Source: Mytilus galloprovincialis (lineage: Eukaryota > Mollusca > Bivalvia > Mytilida > Mytilidae). Taken from it: a DNA stretch of 64,000 nucleotides. Within the stretch, counting starts at the first letter, position 1. Each line of letters begins with the position of its first letter. The DNA lies in the NCBI RefSeq assembly GCF_965363235.1, contig NC_134850.1, positions 35,065,102-35,129,101 on the forward strand. The letters are read 5' to 3'. The notes under the pieces are model-generated. The model made no database searches and was not told the DNA's origin. It saw only the letters and a program-made list of their open reading frames with translations. Shown here in pieces: positions 46,701-54,929 of this stretch. Both the position numbers and the translations under genes were made by a program.

Positions 46701-47451
46701 TTCTTTTCAGAAGGTCTATGGTATAGAGTTACAACATGACAAATTAAATTAAACTGGAGGTGGGGCCAAAAAAGGCCCTTATAGCCCTTAGTCCTTTAGG
46801 AAGTACAAAACACTTAATTTATCATGTTTATACGTCGTATCACATATTTTAACTAAGTTTCAGATGAGTCGCGGCAATACAAATCCTCTTCCTTTACATG
46901 CTTTGGAAGTATAGATACGCACGCAGCACGCAACACAGTCAAAAACTTATGTTAGATATAGTTCAAACATATAAACAGTATTGCAGAGTTATCTAAGGGG
47001 CTATAAAAACGTTTAACAATGTTGATTTTCTATCTCAAAGTTGTTTTATATTTTTTTTTATCACAGCGAAAATTGAAATAAAAATCGAAAACCAATAGTA
47101 CATGTATGATTCAAATATTGTGTATTAACCTGGTTTTCGTTTTGAAACATTAGTGGTGAAAATATCACAAGGTTATAAGTATCAAATGTAATGAACGGAT
47201 ATGATAATTCAGTGGTGATTGCGACATAAATATTTGATTATCCAGAACCTAAACATAAAAGACTAACATGTAAAGAAAAAACCTATGATCCACAAAATTT
47301 GTAACTAAAATACGTTAAACAAAAAGTTACGTATACACTTTGACTTAATAAAGAAAATAATCAGTTATTGCTTACTATGTAAGACCTGTCGACTTGAAGC
47401 GCTTTGGACGAACAGAATCATAATCATCAACTTTATTATTTCTCCCACCAT
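34769..47451 (-). CDS. single-pass membrane receptor with divergent SUEL/rhamnose-binding-lectin-like domain (5 exons, complete)
   Basis: Exons in coding order: 47451-47376, 41175-40888, 38247-38170, 36052-35974, 35015-34769. Every junction is AG/GT with matching phase (1, 1, 1, 2), giving 768 nt and 255 aa. Exon 1 is a signal peptide (MVGEIIKLMIMILFVQSASS). Exon 2 (residues about 26-121) is a whole phase 1-1 domain exon. It begins CMDSDVYLQC and ends QCIGEDTCTV...YYEC, the cysteine pattern of SUEL/galactose-binding lectin domains. The usual ANYGR-like sugar motif and the DPxxGTxKYL motif are not recognisable, so sugar binding is uncertain. A 26-residue Ser/Thr/Pro stalk, one TM helix (about 150-171) and a basic stop-transfer (KSRRNKHEQR) follow. 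The tail has NPSY (NPxY), LPSYEE (LPxY) and YEEV, which suggest PTB, WW or SH2 partners and endocytosis. Intron 1 holds a decayed Penelope-like element. The first exon rests on signal-peptide character, the ATG and phase, so it is slightly less certain than the others. Confidence 0.83.
35041..35145 (+). repeat. interspersed repeat family G copy in lectin-gene intron
   Basis: 'ggctttaagcgttcctgg...gaaggtaaatccagaaaagc...cggacgca' matches the tandem blocks at 19910-20825 and the fragment at about 48570-48650. Confidence 0.55.
36238..36700 (+). repeat. degenerate tandem repeat with X-box-like palindromes
   Basis: About three units of roughly 130 bp. Each has 'cacatgc...ttttgtaaaatttc', 'tttggagcatttt' and a 'gtttccatggcaac' type palindrome followed by 'ggccattttg' (near 36330, 36460 and 36610). 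It lies in the lectin-gene intron between the stalk and TM exons. The open frame here is a by-product of the repeat. Confidence 0.6.
36828..37035 (+). repeat. interspersed repeat family F copy
   Basis: 'gactaaacg', 'atactcaggtagacat', 'ttccatgttgacc' and 'aaacatgcacacggggc' parallel 16900-17040. Confidence 0.5.
37113..37145. repeat. GTC/ATC trinucleotide microsatellite
   Basis: Imperfect array of 'gtcatcgtcgtc' units inside the lectin-gene intron. Confidence 0.85.
38395..38600 (-). repeat. interspersed repeat family H copy
   Basis: 'aaaggcaacagtagtataccgc', 'aagaggagaacaacgacaca' and 'aacacacacagcaac' match 27515-27700; the 'agtataccgctgttc' start is also at about 2655. Confidence 0.7.
38768..39215 (-). 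repeat. interspersed repeat family C, long copy
   Basis: Reverse copy of the family seen at 52125-52585. It has a 120-codon open frame (DNYGITVSQMISDFSLRRNY...), and the aligned part of the plus-strand copy at 52230-52330 translates similarly. The family may descend from a coding element, but I cannot assign it. It lies in the lectin-gene intron upstream of the stalk exon. Confidence 0.7.
39275..39420 (-). repeat. interspersed repeat family B copy
   Basis: 'gatgtggtataattgccaat', 'aactataggtcagcaca' and 'cagcatagt' match the reverse of 47873-48062. Confidence 0.65.
39895..40010 (+). repeat. interspersed repeat family E fragment
   Basis: 'gattttgccatgtgattatgg', 'actttccgaattgattttcctc' and 'gttcag...gtgatcttac' match the 3' block of family E. 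Confidence 0.6.
41539..44170 (-). mobile_element. Penelope-like retroelement (PLE), decayed copy in lectin-gene intron 1
   Basis: Order on the minus strand: a basic, Arg/Ser-rich N-terminal region (about 44170-43855); a PLE-type region with the 'ADKGG'-like block read here as ESDKGG (43597-43187); the reverse transcriptase core with the YGLPKIHK motif (about 43253-43005); and the GTxVAPxYA block with YLDD catalytic site (42657-42025). A C-terminal segment with NVIYCAICPNC, the usual start of a PLE GIY-YIG endonuclease region, covers 41952-41539. The order and motifs fit the Penelope class and no LTR or capsid part is seen. The copy is broken, with roughly five interruptions, and looks old. 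It lies in the same orientation as the host lectin gene. Confidence 0.82.
44470..44850 (+). repeat. repeat starting with a 14-C run
   Basis: A run of 14 C (44470-44483) is followed by 'gtctgtccatccatcc', 'gtcagttcgtcttgccgtccc', 'tttctcaggaactacaaaac' and 'gacaacttcccgtttaccg'. From memory this resembles a common bivalve interspersed repeat; no second copy lies in this window to confirm it. Confidence 0.5.
44985..45300 (+). repeat. hammerhead-bearing repeat, near full-length copy (d)
   Basis: Runs from 'ttttcccccgagggtatta' through 'accttagctgtatttggc' and 'taatgctcttcaa' to the ribozyme and 'cctggtatct'. This is the reverse of the body seen at 33050-33260 and 51570-51760. It lies in lectin-gene intron 1, on the strand opposite the gene and the PLE. 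Confidence 0.75.
45234..45277 (+). ncRNA. hammerhead ribozyme (d), one stem II change
   Basis: Stem I strands GCGTCA/TGGCGT, both core boxes, the GTC triplet and ACGCGCGT are intact. The first base of stem II is A instead of G, which breaks the pair next to the core and probably weakens activity. Confidence 0.75.
46440..46800. repeat. AT-rich repeat-like block with X-box palindrome
   Basis: Contains a near-perfect palindrome GTTGCTAGGCAAC at 46659-46671 and a diverged 'gttgctaggga' near 46484. From the wording I suspect a dispersed mussel repeat, but this window holds no second full copy. Confidence 0.35.
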
Positions 47452-47872
47452 TTTGAAATCGTTACGATTATCTACGTATGCTTCCGTTTATCTGTGTTTT
47501 ATTTGCACAAAAATCGATGAATTGTAAGTTATAACCGTTTCTCCACTGATAAGCGTGATTTAAGACAGGGAAAGGTGAATACATATAGAAAAGTAAATAC
47601 ATTTGTAATCAATTTAGAAATTGACGATGGCGGATATATTTGATATATCTTTATATACAATGTTATGCATTTGAGATATAAATAAGTTTTAAAATAAAAG
47701 TCATATTAAAGCAGTTAAAGCAAACAGGTATATTTATATATCTATCTATTTTCAACAGTTGGTCAATGTAGATATAAAAAAGGTAACAGTATTTAAATAC
47801 AAAACGACACCTGCAAGTATAGAAATCAACCTTAGATCTGTCCAAATATATACTTTTTTCTTTTCGCCACAT

Positions 47873-48062
47873 TATAAACCGTTAGTTTTCTCGTTTGCAT
47901 TGTTTTACATTGTCATATCGGGGCCTATTGTAGCTGACTATGCGGTATGGGTTTTGCTCATTGTTGAAGGCCGTGCGGTGATCTATAGTTGTTAATGTCT
48001 GTGTCATTTGGTCTCTTGTGGAAAGTTATCTCATTGGCAATCATACCACATCTTCTTTTTTA
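47873..48062 (+). repeat. interspersed repeat family B copy
   Basis: 'ataaaccgttagttttctcg', 'tagctgactatgcggtatgg', 'gttgaaggccgt' and 'ggcaatcataccacatcttc' match 62430-62630 closely. Confidence 0.8.
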
Positions 48063-49014
48063 TATTTATATGAAGAGAGGCATGGAATTTCTATCCATAA
48101 CGAGGTTTGTTGCTATATTTGCATTTGGGTTAAGCTTTCACTTTTAGCGGACTATGTTTTAAAAGTATTGAGAATTGTGTATGAATACCTAAGGTTTTCT
48201 CGTTTTTGTTTTGTTTTTTTTTTCATCGTGTTTTTTTTTTTTTTAATTATGTCTTTAATATGGGTTAAATATGATTTTCAATTTTACATTCTCCAATGTA
48301 CGTTTTGAAAAGAGAATTTTTTCATGTAAAACCAATCTTTATCAACTGTTGGATACAATATTTGTTCGATATGTCATGTGTATGGCAGACCACTTTCCAA
48401 TGTATACACTACAAACACGGAGTAGGGATACTTTTCACACCAAAACATCCAGAAAGCAAGAAATACTTGCTTTTCCTATTCATTAACAAATTCATTTGAA
48501 GTTATTGAACATTATTAAAAAATCTTTGTACTGTGTATCTTTAATTTTCTGGAGACTTATTTTACAATGAAGGCTTTCAAATATTTGGCAAAAAGTCCAG
48601 CACAGATCTTCGGACGCATCAGCTTTATAACGTGTAGTTTTCAATTTTTAACTGACAATGAACAAACTTGTTCAATAGTAGTTAAAACTCAACTGAGAAA
48701 AGTAAAGACTAAGTAATACTAATTTCACAAAAGCCGGGGGTTACATGATATCAAACAAATATACCTGTGATGAACATTAGCAGTAGTTTTGATAATTATG
48801 TCAACAAAACTTTGAAACATAGAAGATAATTTCAGCTTCCCGATTGCGAACCTTTACATTTCTAGGCAGCAACATTTCAGCACCACCTGCATACAGAGTA
48901 TATATCTTCAAGTTGATACGATATGCAAGGGCTTGTACTTCCTGTCTTGATTTTATTTTAGAAAGGAAACTACTAAACTAAAAGTTCAAAGTGGTAAATG
49001 TGAAACTATTCTTT

Positions 49015-49335
49015 TGTAGATTTTAAGGAACTCATAACTAGTTGGTTGACCGTTGATATCGGACGCGTTCCAAATGTCGTAGCAACAATCCCGTTCCTTT
49101 TTAATCGAACGTAATTAACCTACCGAATCAGACTTATGTCTGGGTTTGTACCAACACGATCAACACGACCCTTACAGTGTACCTTAGAACACCCCAGTAA
49201 TTGGTGTGTTGTTTTGTTACTCAGTCTTTAGGTTTCTATGATGTGTACTAGTGTCTATTAATCTTTTCTTTAAAGCATGACGTGGTCAATTTTTTTTCGA
49301 CTTTTGAGCCTGAATGTCCCTTTGGTATATTTCAC
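49015..49335 (+). repeat. interspersed repeat family C, diverged copy
   Basis: 'aactagttggttgaccg', 'tcgtagcaacaatcccgttcc', 'cgatcaacacgac' and 'gagcctgaatgtccctttgg' follow the order of 52225-52580. Confidence 0.65.
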
Positions 49336-50483
49336 CGCTTTTATGTGAGTCAAAGTTAGAATGTCGTGCCGTCTAAGCCGCTTTTTGCATATAGCCTCAA
49401 CAGGTGTGATAACCATATTACCAATAAGAAATAAATATTAACATAGATATTTTATGATTAAAAGTCAAATCTGAATACACTTATTACAATAGAGATATTA
49501 AAGGGAAAGTCCTATAAACTTTTTTTAAATATGCAGGAATAGGGATATCAGGTGCGGAAGTCAAAACTGTATAATAAAATAGATATAAAGATACAAAAAC
49601 TCGACTAGAAAGGCAAGAAACAGAAACCGGACAACTTAAAATGTAATAGTTGGTAAGATGGGATGGTCGATATAAAACACACAACACTTACAAAGACTAG
49701 AGGTTCCTCTTTTGTGACAGATGTACCTATAAATCGGGATGAGACATGTTTTGTGATATCTCAACCCTCTCCCTTTATATCTACATAACGCGAATCTCCA
49801 GTTCTGAGTCTGAGTTCGGTGTTTGATAGGCAGGAAACAGAAAAAATAGGTAAGACGACAAAAACAAATATTACGCAAAGATAAACTACTAGCTGTTACA
49901 TATGCGCCAGTCCCACACCTGAATTAAACTTATACAAAGATTGTGTCTTTGTCATATATATGAAATCAACCACAATCCTTCCCGTCGATTATTTAGTAAC
50001 AATCCAGTATGAATCAAAGGTGATTAACCGTATCATGCCAACATCTATTTGTTAGAATACATAATTTTATATTCTATGTAAAGACTCGACGAGTGGATCA
50101 GTATTGATTAAAAAAAACATCGTTAATATTTTGACAACAGTATCGTAATTAATCCTTTTACGATAAGACTATGTGTAAAGTCACAGTACAACTAGATAAG
50201 TTTTGGGAGGGTGAATGGCGACATTTTTGTGTTATGTACAGAATACTACCATAGACAATAGGATATGAAATATGTAAACGTATTAGTTGTCTGTACATGA
50301 TTTGTATTTAGAAATAATTTCGTTGTTAGGACGATAAACAAGTAAAGAGGTTGACAAGTTTGCGTTGAAATCTTTTTATAAATAAAAATAGATATTAGCT
50401 GTGTCGGTCACAACTGTTCAAATATATATGAATAATGTATATGATCTTGATACAAATACTGTATAAATGTATCAAAATATTTT

Positions 50484-50629
50484 AGAAATGACTGCAATTT
50501 TTTTCTGTCTATAATGAAATAACATACAAATGTGGGGCACACTGAATTACCCGCATGGCGTATCATTTTAAAGTGTGCACCACATTTTTTTTATTACGAA
50601 TAGATAGAAAAAATATTACAGTTATTTCT
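50484..50629. mobile_element. hairpin MITE-like inverted repeat 3
   Basis: The arm at 50484-50543 ('agaaatgactgcaattt...ctgtctat...gtggggcacact') pairs with 50571-50629 ('agtgtgcaccacat...atagatag...acagttatttct'). The loop is about 27 nt and includes 'cccgcatggcgt'. No coding capacity. Confidence 0.8.
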
Positions 50630-51004
50630 CATAATTTAATTCTAAATTCCATTTTAAACCGGAGTAAACTATGGAAAAATCGTTAATAACGTCACAGTCA
50701 CATGACTAAATTATGTCTTTGAGCTGATAAACATAACAACGTCAGCCATTCAGATGATGCATTACATCCAAAATTAAATTATAATAGAACAGAGACTATA
50801 AGAAAGTTTCAACACTCGCCTTGTGTTTTAGAAACTACATACGGGTTTACTGCTGTCCGATACAATATGTCTCCCAACTCATTATAGAAATGTTTTGTTT
50901 GTGTAGATCCTCAGATATTAAAAGCGAAAGGCGAAAGTCAAAAACAAATTGAAAATGGCATGGCAATAAAAAGAAAAAACAACCGAGAGAAAATTATTCG
51001 TTTA

Positions 51005-51135
51005 CAAAATACTACGAAGAAAACAAAAGAACAACAACAACCCCACAACAACAGGGGGTTGTCTCAAGTGCTTCTATAGGGTAAACAGGTTTTGATCAAC
51101 GTGTTGCTCATTGCTTTACCAACTCAGTGATAAGT
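51005..51135 (-). repeat. interspersed repeat family C fragment
   Basis: 'aacaaccccacaacaaca...gtctcaagtgcttct...gggtaaacaggt' is a diverged reverse of the family C middle part. Confidence 0.5.
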
Positions 51136-51499
51136 CTAATTCAGTAAATCATATTTGAGTATAAAAGGATGTGGTGATGGTTACGACCATAGGAATAGTA
51201 ATCTGATTATTAAATATATCAGTTATCACCTTTATCCAACCATAACATTTTAACTGAATGTAATTTGACATGAAGAGTGACGAATGCTTAATGTAGAAAT
51301 GATTAATCTATCGAAATTTGTGTGATTCCCGTAGATTTCAAGATCATCTGTGAGTTATGGTTTGAGTGGTTTGAAAATGCATTATAAATATATTGACGCA
51401 TATTTTTTCATTCAATTATGAACGTTTCTTGTAATACTTCTCTATAAAATATATCTAAGACCATAAAAACGTTTAAATAAAATCAAATAAATCAATAAA

Positions 51500-51760
51500 G
51501 TAGTTATCAAAGGTACCAGGATGATAATTAAGTACGCTAGACGTTCGTTTCGTCTACATAAAACTCATCAGTGACGCTCATATCAAAATATTTATAAAGC
51601 CAAACAAGTACAAAGTTGAAGAGCATTGAGGATCCAAAATTTTTAAACGATTGTGCCAAATACGGCTAAGGTAATCCATGCCTGGGATAACAAAATCCTT
51701 AGTTTTTTTTAAAAATTCAAAGTTTTGTAAATTGGAAATTTATAAAAATGATCACAAAGG
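51500..51760 (-). repeat. hammerhead-bearing repeat, near full-length copy (e)
   Basis: 'agttatcaaaggtaccagga' leads into the ribozyme, then 'aagccaaacaagtacaaag', 'ccaaatacggctaaggtaat' and 'aattcaaagttttgtaaa'. The same order as copy (c), with close similarity throughout. Confidence 0.8.
51534..51577 (-). ncRNA. hammerhead ribozyme (e), variant stems
   Basis: Core boxes CTGATGA and GAA and the GTC triplet are intact. Stem II reads GTTT/AGAC and still pairs through a G-U wobble. Stem III is ACGAACGT, keeping its outer pairs. Stem I has one mismatch (TAGCGT). Confidence 0.7.
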
Positions 51761-52124
51761 TAATGATTTTTTTTAAATATTGCCGTTATTTTTAGAACAA
51801 GTTCCTGAGTTCCTGTCTATTTCATTTATACTGAACTGCCTCTCATTTGTTATGTTTACATAAAAATCTTCACGGATATATATGTGGTTTATCATATCGA
51901 AGTGTTTAAAGATGTAAATCTCAGTGATAAAACACATCTGTCATGCCATTGCTGTAATTTCGTATTTGGTAATGGTCCTAGTTTCCATGTTATATCAATA
52001 GACCTAAACATCATTTGTGACCGAGATTTGAAATCATTCCCAAGTAAGGAATTGAATAACCTTTTTATTGTCCCCGTCAGTTATTAATTTGACTGAGTGT
52101 CGTAACATAAACCACGACTCACCC

Positions 52125-52585
52125 CGCACTTTCTTGATAGAGGGTTGCTGCTCACAAGGAAGCTATTAAACCAAGAGTTCCAAATGGTGAAGTTGAAATC
52201 ATCCCTTCGTAAATTGTACGAACGCCATCACGAGTTGGTTGACCGTTATGGAATAACCGTTTCACAAATGATATCGGATATGTTCCTTACGTCGTAACTA
52301 CAATCCCCTTCCCTTTCATGATTGTGACCTACCGAATTATACTATTTACCGGATTTGTTATCACATAAGCAACACGACGGGTGCGACAGGTGGAGCAGGA
52401 TCTGCTTACCCTGATATCACCCATAGTTTTATGGTGGGGTTCTTGTTGTTTGTTCTTTAGTTTTCAATGTTGTGTCATGTGTACTATTTTTTGTCTGTTT
52501 GGTTATTTTTATTTTCAGCCATGGCGTTGTCAGTTTATTTTCGATTTATGAGTTTGACTGTCCCTTTGATATCTTTCGTCCCTCT
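52125..52585 (+). repeat. interspersed repeat family C, long copy
   Basis: 'ttgatagagggttgctgctca', 'aaccaagagttccaaatgg', 'ccatcacgagttggttgacc', 'aggtggagcaggatctgctta' and 'gtttgactgtccctttgata' give the family order. Fragments elsewhere match parts of this one. Confidence 0.8.
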
Positions 52586-53334
52586 TTTTTCTGCTTTAAG
52601 TGAATAAAACGAGAAAATGGTGATAAGAAATCCGTAGATTATTTTTTTAATTCAGTATTGAACATAAGTGATATAAGTAAACAACAATTTTTAGATGTAA
52701 GTCAAGATGTGAGGCAGACTTAAGTAAGTCTCTTGTATCCTTTATCCCTAGTTCGATGGGATAGATGCGTTCAACATAGTCACCAAGTCTTGAAATATTT
52801 AGTGAGAGACAATCATCTTTATAGCGGAAAGCAAAGTTAAAAGGATATTGCAAACTTCTTTTCGTTCTTTCTCAGAAGTTCCTGTATGAAGTCAGCCTCA
52901 TAAGAATAAACTTGACAAGAAGAGGGGCACCAATGGTTCCCATGGAAAAGTGTGATAGTTTGTGAAAAAACACGTTCTCCAGACGTAAAAAATATGTTGT
53001 CAACCAAGAAATCCAGCAATTTGGTAATGTCGATCAGATGCTGCGAATTGTTGTCTCAATCAGAGTGATACACTTGTACCCGTATACGTCGTGAAGAATT
53101 ATTCAATAATACCCATTCTTCTTTAATACAGGCATACGTATACTTTTTCTGCATTAAAATTCTGAAGACACTGTTAAACAAGATAGTCGTTAATGTGTAA
53201 ATACGAATGGTTGTTATGACTATCAAACCTTCTTGACCATTATCAAAACGTTAATATGTTTCTTCCAAAAACATTATTCAGTATTCGTTCTTTGGTGCAG
53301 TATTGATTGACCATATCTGGGCTGAACTAGTATA

Positions 53335-53500
53335 TATATTTGTTTAGGGGCCAGCTGAGGGACGCCTCCGGGTGCGAAAATTTCTCGCTGCATTGAAGAC
53401 ATGTTTGTGACTTTCTGCTGCTCTCTGCTCTATGGTCGAGTTGTTGTCTCTTTGACACATTCCCTATTTCCATTCTCAATTTTGTTTTTAAATCTTCACT
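53335..53500 (+). repeat. interspersed repeat family D copy
   Basis: 'ggggccagctgagggacgcc', 'ttgaagacatgtttgtgac' and 'atggtcgagttgttgtctct' are matched in reverse at 63800-63985. Confidence 0.75.
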
Positions 53501-53561
53501 GCAGTCATATAACATAGTATTTTTTTCTATTTGAATAACTGTGCCGGAATGACAAATAAAA

Positions 53562-54323
53562 TATACTGAACCCAAAAAAAATTAGCAACACTTTTTTTTT
53601 TGTTTTGTTTTTTTTTTGTTGTTTCTGGAAAAAAAATATATGAACATCATTGATATAATCGTTAGTGGTGATTGATTTGGGGCCATTTCGTGTGTAATTA
53701 ATGTTTTACCTTCTGTACCTGTATTTTTTAAACGATATTAAAATTTCTTTTTCATAAACGTTCAGAAACACACCATTGGTAAGAAAAACACATACACCTT
53801 TGAGACAATTGCGTGGGGCATCAACGAGGCCACCCCAAAAATGGCCAGAATGAGTGTTGCTGACATCTTGGCTCGATTTAATGAATAAGGAAACAGCTTA
53901 GAGACTAACAAACAGATATCGACAAATTGCAACTGCACAGGTTATGTCGATATCTCGTAGACCAATCAAACTATCGTCAGGGGAGAAGCGCTACCTTCGC
54001 TTTACGTCAGAACGTGACAAGTTTTTTTTCCGGCCACAAAAGTGTTGCATGACTCAAGGCAGCTGCTGGTGTGCCTGTCAATCCTTCATTGGTGTACTTA
54101 GGGCATGGCTGAGAAATTTATTTTGAAAACACTATTCTCATTTCCGCTTTTTTACCTTCCCGCGCTGCATACAAAGAAAATCCTAATGAATGTAAATAAT
54201 ACATATTCATGTTGCTTCTGACAAGTCATTATTCCATTTTGTTATTGTTAAAATTAGATGTTATGATTTTGTAATAAAATACAATTTCGCATCTGTGTTG
54301 CTAAACTTTTTTGGCTCAGTATA
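53562..54323. mobile_element. mariner/Tc1-type MITE with about 30-bp terminal inverted repeats
   Basis: The left end 'tactgaaccc...attagcaacac' and the right end 'gtgttgctaaac...ggctcagta' are inverted repeats of about 30 bp with few mismatches. Each is flanked by TA, the target duplication of Tc1/mariner elements. The 760-bp interior has no transposase motifs; a 60-codon frame at 53944 is not recognisable. Probably a non-autonomous deletion derivative. Confidence 0.75.
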
Positions 54324-54929
54324 GTATACAATAAAAATGAAACAATAGAAAATGACATATAATACAATATATAAGTTAGGTTTCTGTCGTACTGTCTCTT
54401 ATCTGTTAATCATATTAAGAAAATATTATTAAAAAACGAATAAGTCAGCGATATAAATTTCTGCAATTATGTTTCCTTGGAGCAATAATATTCATAAATC
54501 AAAGAAGGACTCTTTATGAATATTGGATTTATATAAGTGGAAGAGTTCATGATAATCACGAAAGCACGTGTACATTAAAATAAATCACTGAAACGCAGGG
54601 TTAAACATGGTAGCAACAATTATATTTCCTAATCTACGAATGACATTTTCAACATGTTACGGGAGACAACTTTACATGGACTTTGTCAATATTTTACTGT
54701 TAATCTCAACTATAGCATTGAATGAAACTTGGATTTACATATAAGTTGACATGATACTCATAAGAGCATATGTACATTAAAACAAATGTTCCTCTATAGT
54801 TATATGCATTTCTGTATGTATGATAGACAGATTTAAAAGTAGCTCTATAATGCTTGATTGTGATTGGTCAGTCAGTTTATGCAATGCCTACAATAGTATT
54901 CAGAAACTAATTGTATGTTCTACCGAAAT

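Larger units (their letters stand above)
47452..54929. other. intergenic interval between lectin and SLC5 genes
   Basis: No exon was recognised on either strand. The promoter of the lectin gene should lie just right of 47451, but no clear core promoter motif stands out. Contents are family B, C and D repeats, a hairpin MITE, a hammerhead-bearing repeat and a mariner-type MITE, listed separately. Confidence 0.65.

Noticed and set aside
53944-54126. 60-codon frame inside the mariner-type MITE
   Set aside because: No transposase motif could be found in it, so it was not called as a gene.
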